DNA of 34,961 nucleotides from an uncultured Clostridia bacterium (GCA_946610655.1 CAMOCH010000004.1:1-34961), one strand, 5' to 3'; shown: positions 29,001 through 32,310, numbered from the stretch's first letter. Notes: generated by a model not told the origin, from the letters alone. Program-made: numbers and translations.

Positions 29001-30391
29001 TTATTGTTTCTAACAATTGATTCTTTGTATGATTTAGTGTTATTAGTTGTATTTAAATTTGTGGCTGAACCAATTTCAACTTCTCTTGCACCAAGAGTTT
29101 CTTTTGCAAAACTTGTAAGACAACTTTTATTCATGAAATTGCTGTCATAAGCATATTTCTCATTATTAACTTCTGGTAAATATTCACTCAAAACATATGA
29201 ATTTTGAGCTTTAACAACGTTTGTCCATTTTTGAAGAGCATAGTCGCTGTTTATGTCCATTGATCTTTGAACATTAACAACTTTGCCTTCAACAAAATAT
29301 CCGGTGAGTTGTGTGTATTCATCGCCAGTAGAAGCTGCTGTTTCAGAAGCAAAATAGTATTTATTTTTGTCGTAGGTGAGAGCTTTGTATTTGTTTTCAC
29401 TTGAGTTAGAACAGTTTGCACTAAAGTTGAGTTGATAAACGTTAAATTTGGTTGGAGCAGTAAAAATTGAGTCTCCACGGTTTTCTGAACTAGAAAGTGA
29501 TGAAACTCTAATATATCTGCTTTGAGAACCTTTGGTTAAGATAGGGTTGTAAACAAGTCTAAATCTGCCATTTTCTGTAACATAAACTTTGGCAACATTA
29601 TAGTTTTCGGCAGTTTGTACAACTGTATCGATTTTATATTCTTTGGTATCGTTATCAAAAACGGTTTTTGTGTAAGAAATAGTAAATAAATCAGAAACAT
29701 CAACGCCTTCTTTTAGAGAGAAGAGCTGAGTTTTGTTTGTATAGTCAATGTAGAGATTTTCATATTGAGATCTGTTAAGTGTTAAAGTGATTCTTGTTGT
29801 TGTGTTGTCATAGTTGGAAATTTCGTAACTTGCAAATTTTGGAAGGTAGCGGCTATTTAAATTATTTAATGTTGTGCCATTTTCAACAATGCCACCACAA
29901 ATCTTTTTAAGAGTTGCGTATTCTATGCTGTAGTAAGCGGTGTCATCATCAGCTTTTGTCCAATAGCCTTTTGTTGCATCAAAAGTAAGTCCTTTAACAA
30001 CTGAAAATTCTGAATTTACAGAAACGTCTGCGTCTGAAGAAAAACTAACGGCATAGTTAGTGCTTGAGTCTGCAGTAATGTAAGCTATTTTCTCATTTTG
30101 TGGGGCATCGGCACTGTTTTCAAAACAGTCATCAAAATAATAAGACAAGTCCCACTCAAAAGAACCGGTAGATTCGTTCACAGAACCATCAGTTGGTATT
30201 TTGTTATAGTCAACAGAAACCATAGGTATTCTTTTTCTACCTTGAGCATCTACAGTCTCTGATGAGGTGTCAGCTTTATTTCCACCAAAGTCACCCCAAG
30301 AGCAGGCAACTAATCCAAATGAACAAATGAATGTAAATAAGGCTGCTAAGATAAATAAAATTTTTGTTTTTTTGTTACGTTTGTTTTCCAT
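8003..30391 (-). CDS. Giant (about 7,462-residue) surface lipoprotein with degenerate repeats
   Basis: One uninterrupted frame of 22.4 kb. The start is the second ATG (30391): AAGGGA sits 6 bp before it, and the first ATG at 30406 has no ribosome site. Lys/Arg-rich n-region, hydrophobic core and lipobox LVAC (lipid-bearing Cys at about 30) predict export and lipidation at the outer membrane face. The mature chain is rich in Tyr, Asn, Thr, Asp, Glu, Ser and Ile. Residues about 35-1980: Tyr-rich short repeats of the type G-x-Y-x-x-I-x-x-x-Y-Y. About 1985-5860: an irregular array of modules ending Y-x-F-x-G-W-Y/F and later A-x-F, like the InlB B-repeat / Listeria-Bacteroides repeat. About 5900-7330: beta-rich, unassigned. 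About 7371-7433: two Ala/Gly/Val-rich hydrophobic segments. No LPXTG and no enzyme motif recognised. An adhesin or surface-scaffold role is plausible but unproven. Confidence 0.93.
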   Translation of the reverse strand: MENKRNKKTKILFILAALFTFICSFGLVACSWGDFGGNKADTSSETVDAQGRKRIPMVSVDYNKIPTDGSVNESTGSFEWDLSYYFDDCFENSADAPQNEKIAYITADSSTNYAVSFSSDADVSVNSEFSVVKGLTFDATKGYWTKADDDTAYYSIEYATLKKICGGIVENGTTLNNLNSRYLPKFASYEISNYDNTTTRITLTLNRSQYENLYIDYTNKTQLFSLKEGVDVSDLFTISYTKTVFDNDTKEYKIDTVVQTAENYNVAKVYVTENGRFRLVYNPILTKGSQSRYIRVSSLSSSENRGDSIFTAPTKFNVYQLNFSANCSNSSENKYKALTYDKNKYYFASETAASTGDEYTQLTGYFVEGKVVNVQRSMDINSDYALQKWTNVVKAQNSYVLSEYLPEVNNEKYAYDSNFMNKSCLTSFAKETLGAREVEIGSATNLNTTNNTKSYKESIVRNNNYYIGTLSVASYSGNNLKTFYANVSKVKNFNLNGNIYDAEDLIATTSTILDGVDIYIWKNGASKPFAAVFSTQPNTIQELATDDVYDYDAHIASMGIERMFVVYENGHFEINGLAYDTYISFAKESIIDENEHDHNYYTFFSEYMTKLVDDSNSIYVLNQLKNETLYADRIGNAIYGTKYETNTEVAVNLFVIKGNKAVSMEDEKIVDPVTNDSVRYQVISTTTEETDKYGYTTSKVIISLLLPSNYTLKSYNVESVTNIGEIVYENSNSNKTDFITCKITYDEINRTVIKTYYYTTVEEISGAVLNTAKSTLYYDDQPYEFSRRDYQAVQGGNDTYLYYYTLLSADDTESLKATILRQESSSSQDDKFILYSYTKIDNIIYQEADLKEIGETESFVFLSQNSEDVPNSEVVQVNYSLTYYENKAKYDDKDEEGTFVYSPDNYRNTAIDVVADVYATGLYYNQETGLQYEANQPNTDEEPNVPIYIYYDVNSYSYFDNIGNPIVEYYYTKPVGKLVSSTEVNWFNDEFKQTAKQNSYSYDHRYIIALGSLIIQHATDADFANFVNAIGGVSHIIADYYYLVKQLNAPVRAEISQYVNTDKDTHTTSINSFVYYVEGDGKYILIGGKYVVDGDYYVNKYVKDGNIYTFDENGDYIATSVVEDANATKQHFVKVDDLHYTPVNSASENTEYYVLDDAKTKNTSNFATISSFTKYSYDEESSQFVQDDEGSYIKIDEAFYELDKLVKFNRNQGANNSFYYYYAENGTYVATKDVYVEDTNYATPHYYEQDGIYIYEEIENYTSKKYSVIEFIDYANKSEKHYVQKIYTEGVPIENIDRHNYGLKGTVLVSNNKGQVISSEETPTTDSFESIISNGIYSVNDKTYVLSTNTGKAYWSLYSYKGSTISSYVGNLSSEFKNQEKDNKILENIHVSSVIQDEKQYYYIDNRKTYDELTILYNVYIVKTEDQSNQPGTFGFTLYLANDGKYYAQSNEYVYITNDNGSIDRYPLISPIEMKDGSPIINLQGDDGQTVTVTLVDNSTKTFNTTNSGYSIYVQREYYKTIVESSSSTSSYVDKATLGEKLYVGLIDAETVSDDVNEPTYILYGVSYKYISTDYSYTSSDGSITLYAETLTATLPGSTNNIVRKATLTTGEDIHVIGKVVLLGNGETDVYPTFDYYNEGDSENIIDDVNNYYDIDYTTVKSVISAFPGVSLLAGAPYTNPVFSFEVRHKAEEQAVLNFGLEIVNGYYVELLTNAIASAELDLIYDFSTITFKDTITNLTNESKMDKLYYVVMASTLQPIVAYTKVKITETNENGDIVYDENGQPKTHDGYVPYLDGTYITVLNIGMNDNSTNLYSTVDLDENGRYKTPLYYLAENGEYLLLNSNELNIWSSSAESLENVPYFDIHTYYIADNGIINLYSDSLKNDNSVCTGVENIYISGFSDSSNTYNYDEVLIGGVTNAYRINADAIQTIQFDSKLQSFWFEDAINIQNSYNSSDAYFLTGKEGVVFVTSPVVSININENENVIYRFKRWEIFSRYNSEVIYRNMAAIGESHDIYNAVLRFKSNEAGYFIFMPVYERVYTLNLATSVVDGPNNLGGAVNVVYNANSGNAINYDVSNFENKGNAQIDKSGNPAYFVDYFKTTEGTETKYFFKDLEIVPMLYFEGFHTGVYRNNKYYSDEVYPNFKKVNIIVYNGEFYILSDNGKSLTKINEENILTEVISDVNDGAYKSRGLIVLSASNGSYGFYLDGKARSISSFNNFGYEENSTGNILDYISYAFGVTHINDKSKVNPEEKNYVVYYNSETGEFYATSPLDFARILETMENGSKTIDYALKNTDNANAYHFANIKVINYNSVAVYTGNVYAYREGNDIYMYSKLSNIAAGELYSYFDEDGEEIVYPSLQFKTSYFDRDTQMVISANASSGYRLEGWYLAEYNEETGVWTASDVKLDDSINDSYTDIIKEVKLIDGTWYYVTDFYSEDTGRYYYSAIHITEDGTVTNTDEAIVSDAALDAVRGEYYNEGGFWYPLYRYGSSQKYYKDRTYSEEYTGEHETKAHYDAITTITSGDNYYYYIGTERVYKDGNNFYRSKESANLTFKDNKLYISTLHADMRIVAKFIEVYRAFIFAEEPDPENIEVVSVYYNSFVESNEEGSVSKRIGARSDKNGNLQTDYMVEGIDLHDFILTADESAETRYLDYAAICGTNGKYYVDSNVGANFSSYFTVDQTETDPDDAGSLQRQIEYNNYRINRRITTSGLDTVEKAAPEDLNLNNMFFDVDTNVYIVVKVHYDKQLTIHSLGMITSHVLVPVMYPCDNYIKQNMTLNEDERDEYFYYVFKVSFDRDLAFDHEEVDQINYTNGVYYKNENVNNIVVSIMDSDYSNYNPEYLVHPTREKSIVGDVLAGNYSVTYSNMFEFYDENNIKIFDVDGRNIELRIEYLENLVETIPAFKHFKDEEGNIDYSLFYEKDENGVIKYSNLNNFFKFIDKEYNVELSVAYVISKADTTKAHLTKQTQIFNVISDYFKADSRIAPIKNGTTNFINLSSIPIYTYSTSIQVIDSYDGVDFNYSSYEEPDTAAVKLKEAGLDFIQQIWTRGGYEGNYTYVGAGDKIEETKAIQSNTYNRYYTTNTNIDDMFADDFALAQNTIMALGGLCYSKTTTDSDGNVTKTQMLLSDNSNRLEITTSDGIKNVFEYKNGIFSITLNAGSENEEIYIFTGWYEQKLIEKTTTDENNNTIIKKQWSDLQLMSTQIETPFETTAYADTNIIAIFEKAEKITFSYEKNAFTINFNTIYDSLNNPIEVTDTSVSGVFTVTSKVTATITPSGSYRFDNEGLKVGGNSILNDFIITQDGVEDDGVIFEQTGGETFSNRFNLAKTINATIYAGKLINENNTSINVVEKEIVAVYLTINGYTFSDQLTSDTGLSGAEMILFKETEDDPIVVVKTQYVDGMVNNIATEENRLDSANRNIHVVYDANNKSLNISGYFDKELSGKLYIGYVAASDDVDIEAIDINAWYINEYKEFTEQMDPRIKLYSLAGVNDLFRICFNYTMDNLELYDAESEDAIAVDADYVNLFNKNFSLGPNIVGYVASAVINRNSTLNVSYKTIESLDTIDELTNIAKDNGKEQSAIDYLSYGVINWTGKKVDYETETIMSETTVNGTHILVNDVYYEIATLTKYNYDGETYTVDSEGIYVEIGGEYYSLATQTKYVETTHTVEIVSNNGKAYFYGVEDNTFNFSSSTKIKLKTDLEYYEDGTNLYKFIGWFTIVGDKVYIVSNSLTADITGGGNYFAIYAKTVKLDETHVYTKENGEVVAALTDINGYISVDSNHKLETVPAKGEDGEIVKSYVSISNSANYNDHFVAVIGSKIITTVDVNEGYIIEDLTVSFKNDPDNIEETKINTNYKTTTFASEFTVIDKDFSIYSNIVKSATLSITKIYYNSISMISAGELCDYSVARLDDNRLPSGVSNIDNIPYKKGDVITLSFSNTDDYGLIGFYANGSLIGQLSEYTVETNNGAKTYSTTYTVEGDTTIEVRITHFAKVETKTQSINLSTGKIIDTNKQQVYISYIDHYTEEEINKQINLISPIETILSGTVVTFTTSSTKSTDAFVYYSKLVIEGGSTSEVIESTENTISRAIIYDATNQTANRASATYIANYVTAYEVTVTRSINGIDENDVISGINPQDIGVFTADELRSLLDVYVTYTNQYGEETTIVLGSKKSATISAQSKDSIVVTTKIDENVANRYGCYMIQNAKDSSSKKEVPTNGVVSFEDPSKGDIDVVYYPSRTITLSRKLDNQFSNNSSLTIAAKDDSQGTTFLLGNEQTSTFPKLNDSSITDPKLKIVTLADAIFVRISYLSAQYQFAGFYVNGEFYDLYDEEYVKLRDGDIYLYVVNNTQNKKAGNKNLTDDVNINITACWYTLSTIRTYIMLDGSYLNKETTTDIGENIVNTYGDATAIESDFLASKLTMRLYGNRLTGLTAGDANLEGAFNTALQLTLATNGKLEKYMSNTSLGLIASTYAGYHFVGFYFGKDGDSIDKFEKLEAIDENGEVVFANTLTSFIPAEDITKASNYVIVAKYLTSYKVSQGVTIFNDENSKFEISEEGKEKYIELNGTPLLMFDETLTYLTQVKKVGTTFVALDADDIAVNYENTDKSYSTINYDYYYPQLSNYIALKQPTKDNYKFIGIYLNGKLYNIVGKYIVNGEEHLVVDLSDFITTNDNIYDIHNIYAEFRYVKEVDFVVRIGVDNTNDIDKIANSALDNIEIEIVTYNPYVLNSATNTYGVTTTTTYTNSEQDANSYWNKDNQSLYIKLHLPIGTIVNVTVYDKTNNDKTVKPTIGELKYYGWFMYTNQSIAGSNTAINYTTNCSFTLSESIDIVAQFPGTDVPGKTTDTQFAYRFIGNAFGGTKTFDPTKSSDIENSDIAKALTAFFNTIAAGNATNGVVEYNSYKFTFTTLANTNNLVLHITYKNGENIYEADYLFTGWYQEIKLANTKRYMFVTNTLGLDYTDAVMPEQMVNAINMMAEFVEISTIKISINNANTVDFTNISQNYNSFVNYNVLGGTTSKEPSNTLQILSSTLDDNGFMIVKTLYGSQFMYRTKVVFGYYNSAENASFNPDSNAYDDKYVAQTFETRTTVHDDETDTDTYLYTNEFKTTKTKYKFTIYQSENILSTITASATQQIAAPSTNTTAATLDRGTAGFAVSSFAKASLCFDNVVTLMDNTNDDIEIVEEDFEIDETDITNNNQQTDFVIELVAPDVASTNAEIVITIVRQNGLIDTITITKAEKAIFVSSDGTQKEITLVKILDELTESIAVKYKLVFSDAEIAKLALSSNITIAINTNNCISESLLNVVLTRITTNTDGDEITTTIKTEKSNNLTYITTNDDSSATLLAVITIVNKFALSVSDNDNNAGIAETRFADQQYTATISAKDNYSVEDITFSMKIGDNTVSKNLSDLLKLYNGIDCVSLADAYNYAMQKETIFNPASEDNWFIEIKAQEQEIIIEYSYNSKTYFTATLTFEFTDTADVNNYAYVTKINSTWALKHNVEISTTYEHVTNVNAYAQYEKLEKNTTTNSFENSTTVDNPKLVYILDKWFYTIDDNDNYVVINKLNAAFKDEIENEEFAFNGYIYGGKYIKVTEDAEDTGILVNDGTTTCSDNIEMIAQFTEKLGINFALEIEYYKPGNPLETPINYINVVENQTTYTNFETEEAVNTVALKINDAISITMIDTHEYFRFVEWYIYYGDNKLLTIENAALLLDSNFVINTLAKTAIDELEMTIDEINISDFVIIAKMKEQVTQINIEYDVAGEVFTIVTKNGSDIVSATINDGNEHLIDGDQAIFAQRIEKEESYKLTIAYSKDHAPQFTVIAASYQTITGKVANTTFIGSNSAVRAVSKDGTISTTRYYKLNGFKDNLGKIELIQYDSVANAMQFANIVNSTTYTLNTTNLYLIEAGRATTYNSQFTAATISINGQTTHSNYFTSKDEMNYAALSFLVEEGTIVTINFENPGIYEYSSVPTTYSYRKMALSPDLMLSDILATFYANGYQTTYDIDNPVTAWKQQIITEEKNYYTSLNEYSNNNILDQESTYTFIANSNASFIADHIGIFEDQRYFLSLVIGADESTQFIFDDTNKDSVVKNIYTGENFVITSAKKGTDVSYVIKENFEYKLDDYNKIHSISLYDYYLTTDDVYNNEDYQYETVDGKKYLTIDGCTFEYEEKPINENPYDSTQNIHQKTVIVYKSGTLPAGFNMNGANYVYKDTRIQYTLANSIISRFSESNVSTDVNFANTKISLTQPGYQVAIGLVNNKVISTEISSAKKYMTNDKLFENDDSTILQKLAECLGEEESDFNHGWIPSDERIAYVVEDHGGNLKTTDLLTTMQVKKYKKVTLLAEKLDNKVFYGFVIISQNDKIHCASEIPVQNVFNDETLKYALYGGKSSIGILPASSSKVATVTSEDGTQKTYYAASYDSIDGDAIIIALYQSKVNVLNLSKMTFDEDKIENTVSAKFTPTPTISNSGRSTDESTNKGKIKVESLLYTSDTVYVQLLISANGFAEYKGATVKDSNSSIAAIYSESTVIEAADNFTNANSYYENIYRNSYNEEQGTTSLLDSQIKKEDDKTITYGYLRPERLFIEDYSIRNSELKLSVNPSNINYLYLYFADPYTQQQINKNDDITIYLYFADIYYTVNSEVTEYTGKKPDSVDGKTPVGVQTPYIGYSATVMATEGWKNPSYDGKYVTNEKDPYIYTWIDCNGNRLAYPVKVTSSMIKINPDDENDPILLTRTDGSADYPILTSKPDVDKVTKDSIPNTTIKYCDMVDQVYDKVASVFDYLEIDETTIKVKDNLFSVTIDGTTINSGSMKGTFSKLTTNNNVLFIKSSINNIKFMVMADIIEDSLKFEFYVYANENSGFPDFEIAAVTGVATEYGIAYQHTVTDDFDSSKYSIEFNIENYNFDDETKKECIGYTSCIAHCDRASTSTMYGSKVNGNNFSGTFYGDSLIYDEATKTMIRDTEKYPSMNLYTLMSFERVSQNVSAKLNVAKTEDSQLIVDFISPADTNKGNAAYINAMKEYFNQSVKTECDHPNYLSGKVDLIDGYDLYVIKNALTYVEAIENALRTMRLSTNIQAQLVYIMTEIISFNPTNNINFGTYSKSINHTSVQSEINERTDKYYSGMPQSGTIFDYTSSTKENFANILRYTLKLDALATRLEKSDDLTFYRINVYENFKNSITFEEGQNNLGGYENDYNKMFGLKGYKATIQVDTNKQIDYRYFGNALNYGDAIISTVKLTEHVYPHRDRGIWEDEIRGYVYIDNATSTFEGYTNGELNGKTITTYHDNDYANSDSFIKNTVDCNKWTKLSKWASGITNRGAKYAGTYLLTTHSGICPVSEEFYDTDNTIFTAGVTLKLYVDKVKTTNLDAEHPAIVRNIIVVSAIAVASVVVTVATWGAGSAVIGALALGAKAAFAIHAATAAIGAVAIGYAVYEGVCLIDSAINNDNNRASALQQFVSSLDFSDFPS
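8093..8284 (-). other. C-terminal hydrophobic hairpin of the giant lipoprotein
   Basis: Encodes about residues 7371-7433, for example IIVVSAIAVASVVVTVA, then WGAGS, then Ala/Gly-rich segments AFAIHAATAAIGAVAIGYAV. Two membrane-length hydrophobic stretches with small residues precede a polar tail of about 30 residues ending FSDFPS. A protein already lipidated at its N-terminus would not need this for anchoring, so it could be a second membrane anchor or a pore-like hairpin. Confidence 0.6.
12815..24445 (-). repeat. Array of degenerate InlB/Listeria-Bacteroides-like modules (protein level)
   Basis: Within the giant gene the protein motif Y-x-F-x-G-W/F-Y/F/I recurs: RLEGWY, IFTGWY, KFIGWF, GLIGFY, QFAGFY, HFVGFY, KFIGIY, KYYGWF, LFTGWY, FVEWYI, KLNGFK, with an early variant RFKRWE. 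Most are followed 30-80 residues later by a strand such as IIAIFEK, VIVAKYL or MIAQFTE. This is the signature of the InlB B-repeat / Flg_new family, but copies are very divergent in spacing and I see no near-identical DNA copies. Confidence 0.65.
19406..19507 (-). repeat. Tyr-rich protein module, copy 2
   Basis: Encodes TKYNYDGETYTVDSEG then IYVEIGGEYYSLATQTKY, a recognisable relative of the module at 26767-26875 although it lies about 2,450 residues away. Related shorter units occur near 26.9-27.2 kb (GKYILIGGKYVVDGDYYVN). Confidence 0.5.
26767..26875 (-). repeat. Tyr-rich protein module, copy 1
   Basis: Encodes TKYSYDEESSQFVQDDEG then SYIKIDEAFYELDKLVKFN. It matches a second copy at 19406-19507 in the same gene at the protein level (TKY-YD, then D-EG-Y--I---YY-L). 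Confidence 0.5.
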
Positions 30392-30397
30392 TAAAAA

Positions 30398-30403
30398 TCC
30401 CTT
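30398..30403 (-). promoter_or_regulatory. Ribosome binding site that sets the giant lipoprotein start
   Basis: Minus strand AAGGGA, 6 bp before the ATG at 30391. It lies inside the reading frame that would begin at the upstream ATG (30406), so the shorter form starting MENKRNKK is preferred; that also gives a normal-length lipoprotein signal peptide. Confidence 0.7.
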
Positions 30404-30454
30404 CATTAAGTAGTTTGTTTTTTCTAATAAGTAATAATACTTATTAATAATAGT

Positions 30455-30482
30455 ATTTTAACATATTTATTTGTCACATCAA
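30455..30482 (-). promoter_or_regulatory. Candidate promoter of the giant lipoprotein gene
   Basis: Minus strand -35 TTGATG, 16-bp spacer, extended -10 TGTTAAAAT (TG-n-TAAAAT). This predicts a start near 30448 and a leader of about 57 bases. The same nonamer TGTTAAAAT occurs just before the 310-residue SH3 protein gene (32311-32319). Confidence 0.5.
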
Positions 30483-30571
30483 AACGAATTTTAAAAGTTT
30501 TTATATTTTTTTATAAAAAATAATATAAATTTTTATAACAAAGTGATATAGTAGCACTTATTGTATATTTT

Positions 30572-30598
30572 TGTCGAAAATTGTAAAAATTTGTCGAT
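30572..30598 (+). promoter_or_regulatory. Tandem Spo0A-box-like sites
   Basis: TGTCGAA at 30572-30578 (exact 0A-box core within TTTTTGTCGAAAA) and TGTCGAT at 30592-30598 (six of seven), a direct repeat with a 20-bp period, i.e. two helical turns on one DNA face. They lie about 125-150 bp upstream of the predicted start of the giant gene and about 180-205 bp before the regulator ATG. Confidence 0.4.
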
Positions 30599-30651
30599 GA
30601 AAATAAAAATTTAATAGTGGACAGAGTGGTGTCTATTATTAGTGATTATTA

Positions 30652-30667
30652 TAGAACAAACGTTCTA
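30652..30667. promoter_or_regulatory. LexA box (SOS operator)
   Basis: TAGAACAAACGTTCTA. The core GAAC-AAAC-GTTC fits the Gram-positive LexA/Cheo-box pattern GAAC-RNRY-GTTC, with flanking T-A/T-A extending the palindrome. It follows a weak -10-like TATTAT and lies about 110 bp before the regulator gene, as expected for DNA-damage control of a prophage gene. Confidence 0.6.
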
Positions 30668-30686
30668 AAAACAAAATAAAAATAAA

Positions 30687-30700
30687 TGTCACCAAGTTAA
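30687..30700 (+). repeat. Conserved upstream element TGTCACCAAGTTAA
   Basis: TGTCACCAAGTTAA precedes the regulator gene. A 12/14 match, TGTCACCAGCTTAA, lies at 34060-34073 before the TerS-like gene, and the 8-mer CCAAGTTA recurs inverted near 32433-32440 before the terminase gene. Possible shared operator or promoter element. Confidence 0.3.
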
Positions 30701-30777
30701 AAAAATGATTGAATTTTTATTATAAAATGAAATTGAAAATCAATCAAAAACTATGATGAGTTAAAGGAGGAATACAA

Positions 30778-31377
30778 ATGAGTGTTATTTCAAAAAACTG
30801 CAAAATTGATATAAAAAATGTTAAAAACAACACTAAAAGTATTGAAAATGACAAAAATTTTGCAAAAATTGAAAATCAAAAAATTGAACTTATCTCATGG
30901 ATAAGAACTCTTTTATGTGTGCGAAAATACCTGCCAAATATAATAAATGTGCTTGATGAGTTGGCAATAAAAACAGCAACTAACTCAATGTATGAATCTT
31001 GTATATTTGGTGATATGAAAAACGGAACATATAATCAAATAGAACGCCTTATGGAAATTAATGAAAGAAAAGTTTCTATTATTAACATTAAACTTTTTGT
31101 TGATAGCATAATTAATAGTTTGGAAGAAAAATATTTGGACTTTGTTAAATATAAGTTCATTCAAGGCAAGAGTAATAAAAAAGTGGCAGAGCTTTTGTCT
31201 GTCACAGAAAGAACATTGTGTCGTTGGCATAAAACGGTTTTGGAAAAGTTGTATAAGTTTTGTAATGTAAATGGCTATTCTTTAAAATTTATAAAAGAGC
31301 AAATTTGTCATGAAAAATGGATTATTCCGCATTATCAAAAAAGCAAAAAATTGGTTGAACTTTTATATGCATCATAG
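30778..31377 (+). CDS. Phage-type transcription regulator with sigma-region-4-like HTH
   Basis: A 199-residue DNA-binding protein with an excellent ribosome site (AAAGGAGG, 7 bp before the ATG). Residues 1-110 are Lys/Asn-rich and helical; 114-163 form a sigma-70 region 4-like helix-turn-helix (LEEKYLDFVKYKFIQGKSNK, then VAELLSVTERTLCRWHKTVL). This resembles the small sigma-like/ArpU/RinA-type late-gene activators of Firmicutes prophages, which usually sit upstream of the terminase genes, as this one does by about 1.2 kb. A LexA box upstream suggests SOS induction. Its 3' end overlaps the oppositely oriented SH3-protein gene by 6 bp. The HTH is clear; the exact family and targets are not. Confidence 0.75.
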   Translation: MSVISKNCKIDIKNVKNNTKSIENDKNFAKIENQKIELISWIRTLLCVRKYLPNIINVLDELAIKTATNSMYESCIFGDMKNGTYNQIERLMEINERKVSIINIKLFVDSIINSLEEKYLDFVKYKFIQGKSNKKVAELLSVTERTLCRWHKTVLEKLYKFCNVNGYSLKFIKEQICHEKWIIPHYQKSKKLVELLYAS

Positions 31378-32304
31378 CAGGTCGTCATCATCAACATAGT
31401 TATAATCTGGAAAAACAACTTCATATTCGTCATCTATGTTTTTTGGAGAAGGTGTTTTTCTTTTTCTAATAAAAGATTTAGGTATTTTTTCTTCAATTTC
31501 GTTTTGTGTTTCTTTTATTTCTAGTTTACGTTTTCTCGCTTCAAAAACAGCTTTTATTATGCTTATTAAAAAAAGGATAACAAAAGGAGTTGAAATCAAA
31601 ACAATTAAAATTATTTTTATTGGCTCATTGATTGGAATTGAATTTGATTGCTCTTCAATTATGTCTTGATTTTCAATCTCTAAGTTACTAGGAATATGAG
31701 AAAGATTTTGAGTGGCTTCGCTGTAAATGTAACCTTCATACAAACTGGTGACATTTGATGCAGGGGTGTATCTTGCAAAATACCACAGGTTGCTATTACC
31801 ACCAATTGGAATCTCTCCAACAGTGCTGGCAATATATTCGATTTTTTTTGTGCCGGCAGAAATGGTAGATAAAATATTGCTATTTGAATCAGCTCTTGAC
31901 CAAATTTGTGTTCCTGCAAATTCGTTGATGTCAAAAGTTATGTTAGATAGGTATGGTGTTGATGGAATAAACGAAACAATTTCAAAAGTGTTAGCAGCAG
32001 CGTAACCGGTAAATGATGAGTATTGAACTTTATAAATTTCATCATTAATTTTAGAAATTATTGAAACAAAGTATGTGTTAGGAACATAGAACAAAATGTT
32101 GCTGCTGCTTATATCTTGTGTTTTATAAATGGCACAATTATCACCAACTTTTGCGTATAAAATTTTTTGAGTTTCATATGCAAACGTTTCGATTTTTTTG
32201 CTTTGTAAACAGCAAAAACTGACGTTAAATATTTGTGAAAAAAATATGCTGAGAAAACTAAAAAATATTATAAAAATTTTTCTTAATAAATGATAATTTT
32301 TCAT
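31372..32304 (-). CDS. Secreted SH3-like protein with C-terminal membrane anchor and acidic tail
   Basis: A 310-residue protein of unknown function. Residues 1-33 are a signal peptide (MKNYHLLRKIFIIFF...). Two bacterial SH3-like units follow, at about 48-112 (AKVGDNCAIYKTQD, YKVQYSSFTGYAAANTFEIV) and 125-200 (AGTQIWSRADSNSNILSTIS, LYEGYIYSEATQNLS). Then come an acidic linker, a membrane segment (229-251), a basic stop-transfer patch ARKRK, and a cytoplasmic tail ending in a run of Asp. The layout matches the 594-residue protein on the other side of the giant lipoprotein. There is no ribosome site before the ATG; an extended -10 (32311-32319) places the transcript start at about the ATG, suggesting a leaderless message. 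It is unusual inside an otherwise plus-strand phage block and may be a cargo (moron) gene or a host gene. Confidence 0.78.
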   Translation of the reverse strand: MKNYHLLRKIFIIFFSFLSIFFSQIFNVSFCCLQSKKIETFAYETQKILYAKVGDNCAIYKTQDISSSNILFYVPNTYFVSIISKINDEIYKVQYSSFTGYAAANTFEIVSFIPSTPYLSNITFDINEFAGTQIWSRADSNSNILSTISAGTKKIEYIASTVGEIPIGGNSNLWYFARYTPASNVTSLYEGYIYSEATQNLSHIPSNLEIENQDIIEEQSNSIPINEPIKIILIVLISTPFVILFLISIIKAVFEARKRKLEIKETQNEIEEKIPKSFIRKRKTPSPKNIDDEYEVVFPDYNYVDDDDLL

Positions 32305-32310
32305 AGCTAA

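Larger units (their letters stand above)
30392..30777. other. Regulatory intergenic region between divergent genes
   Basis: 386 bp without a gene, very AT-rich, separating the giant lipoprotein (minus) from the phage-type regulator (plus). From left to right it holds the giant gene's ribosome site and promoter, two Spo0A-box-like repeats, a LexA-box palindrome, the element TGTCACCAAGTTAA (30687-30700) and the ribosome site AAAGGAGG of the regulator. No RNA gene recognised. Confidence 0.75.

Noticed and set aside
8003-30391. Giant frame as a non-ribosomal peptide or polyketide synthetase
   Set aside because: No carrier-protein, adenylation or ketosynthase motif; it has a lipoprotein signal and beta-rich repeats.
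8003-30391. Giant frame as a phage tail fibre or tape-measure protein
   Set aside because: A lipobox and signal peptide argue for a cell-surface protein; it lies outside and opposite to the packaging genes.
30618-30652. TGGACA ... TATTAT as a plus-strand promoter for the regulator
   Set aside because: The spacer is 23 bp, too long for a normal sigma-A promoter.
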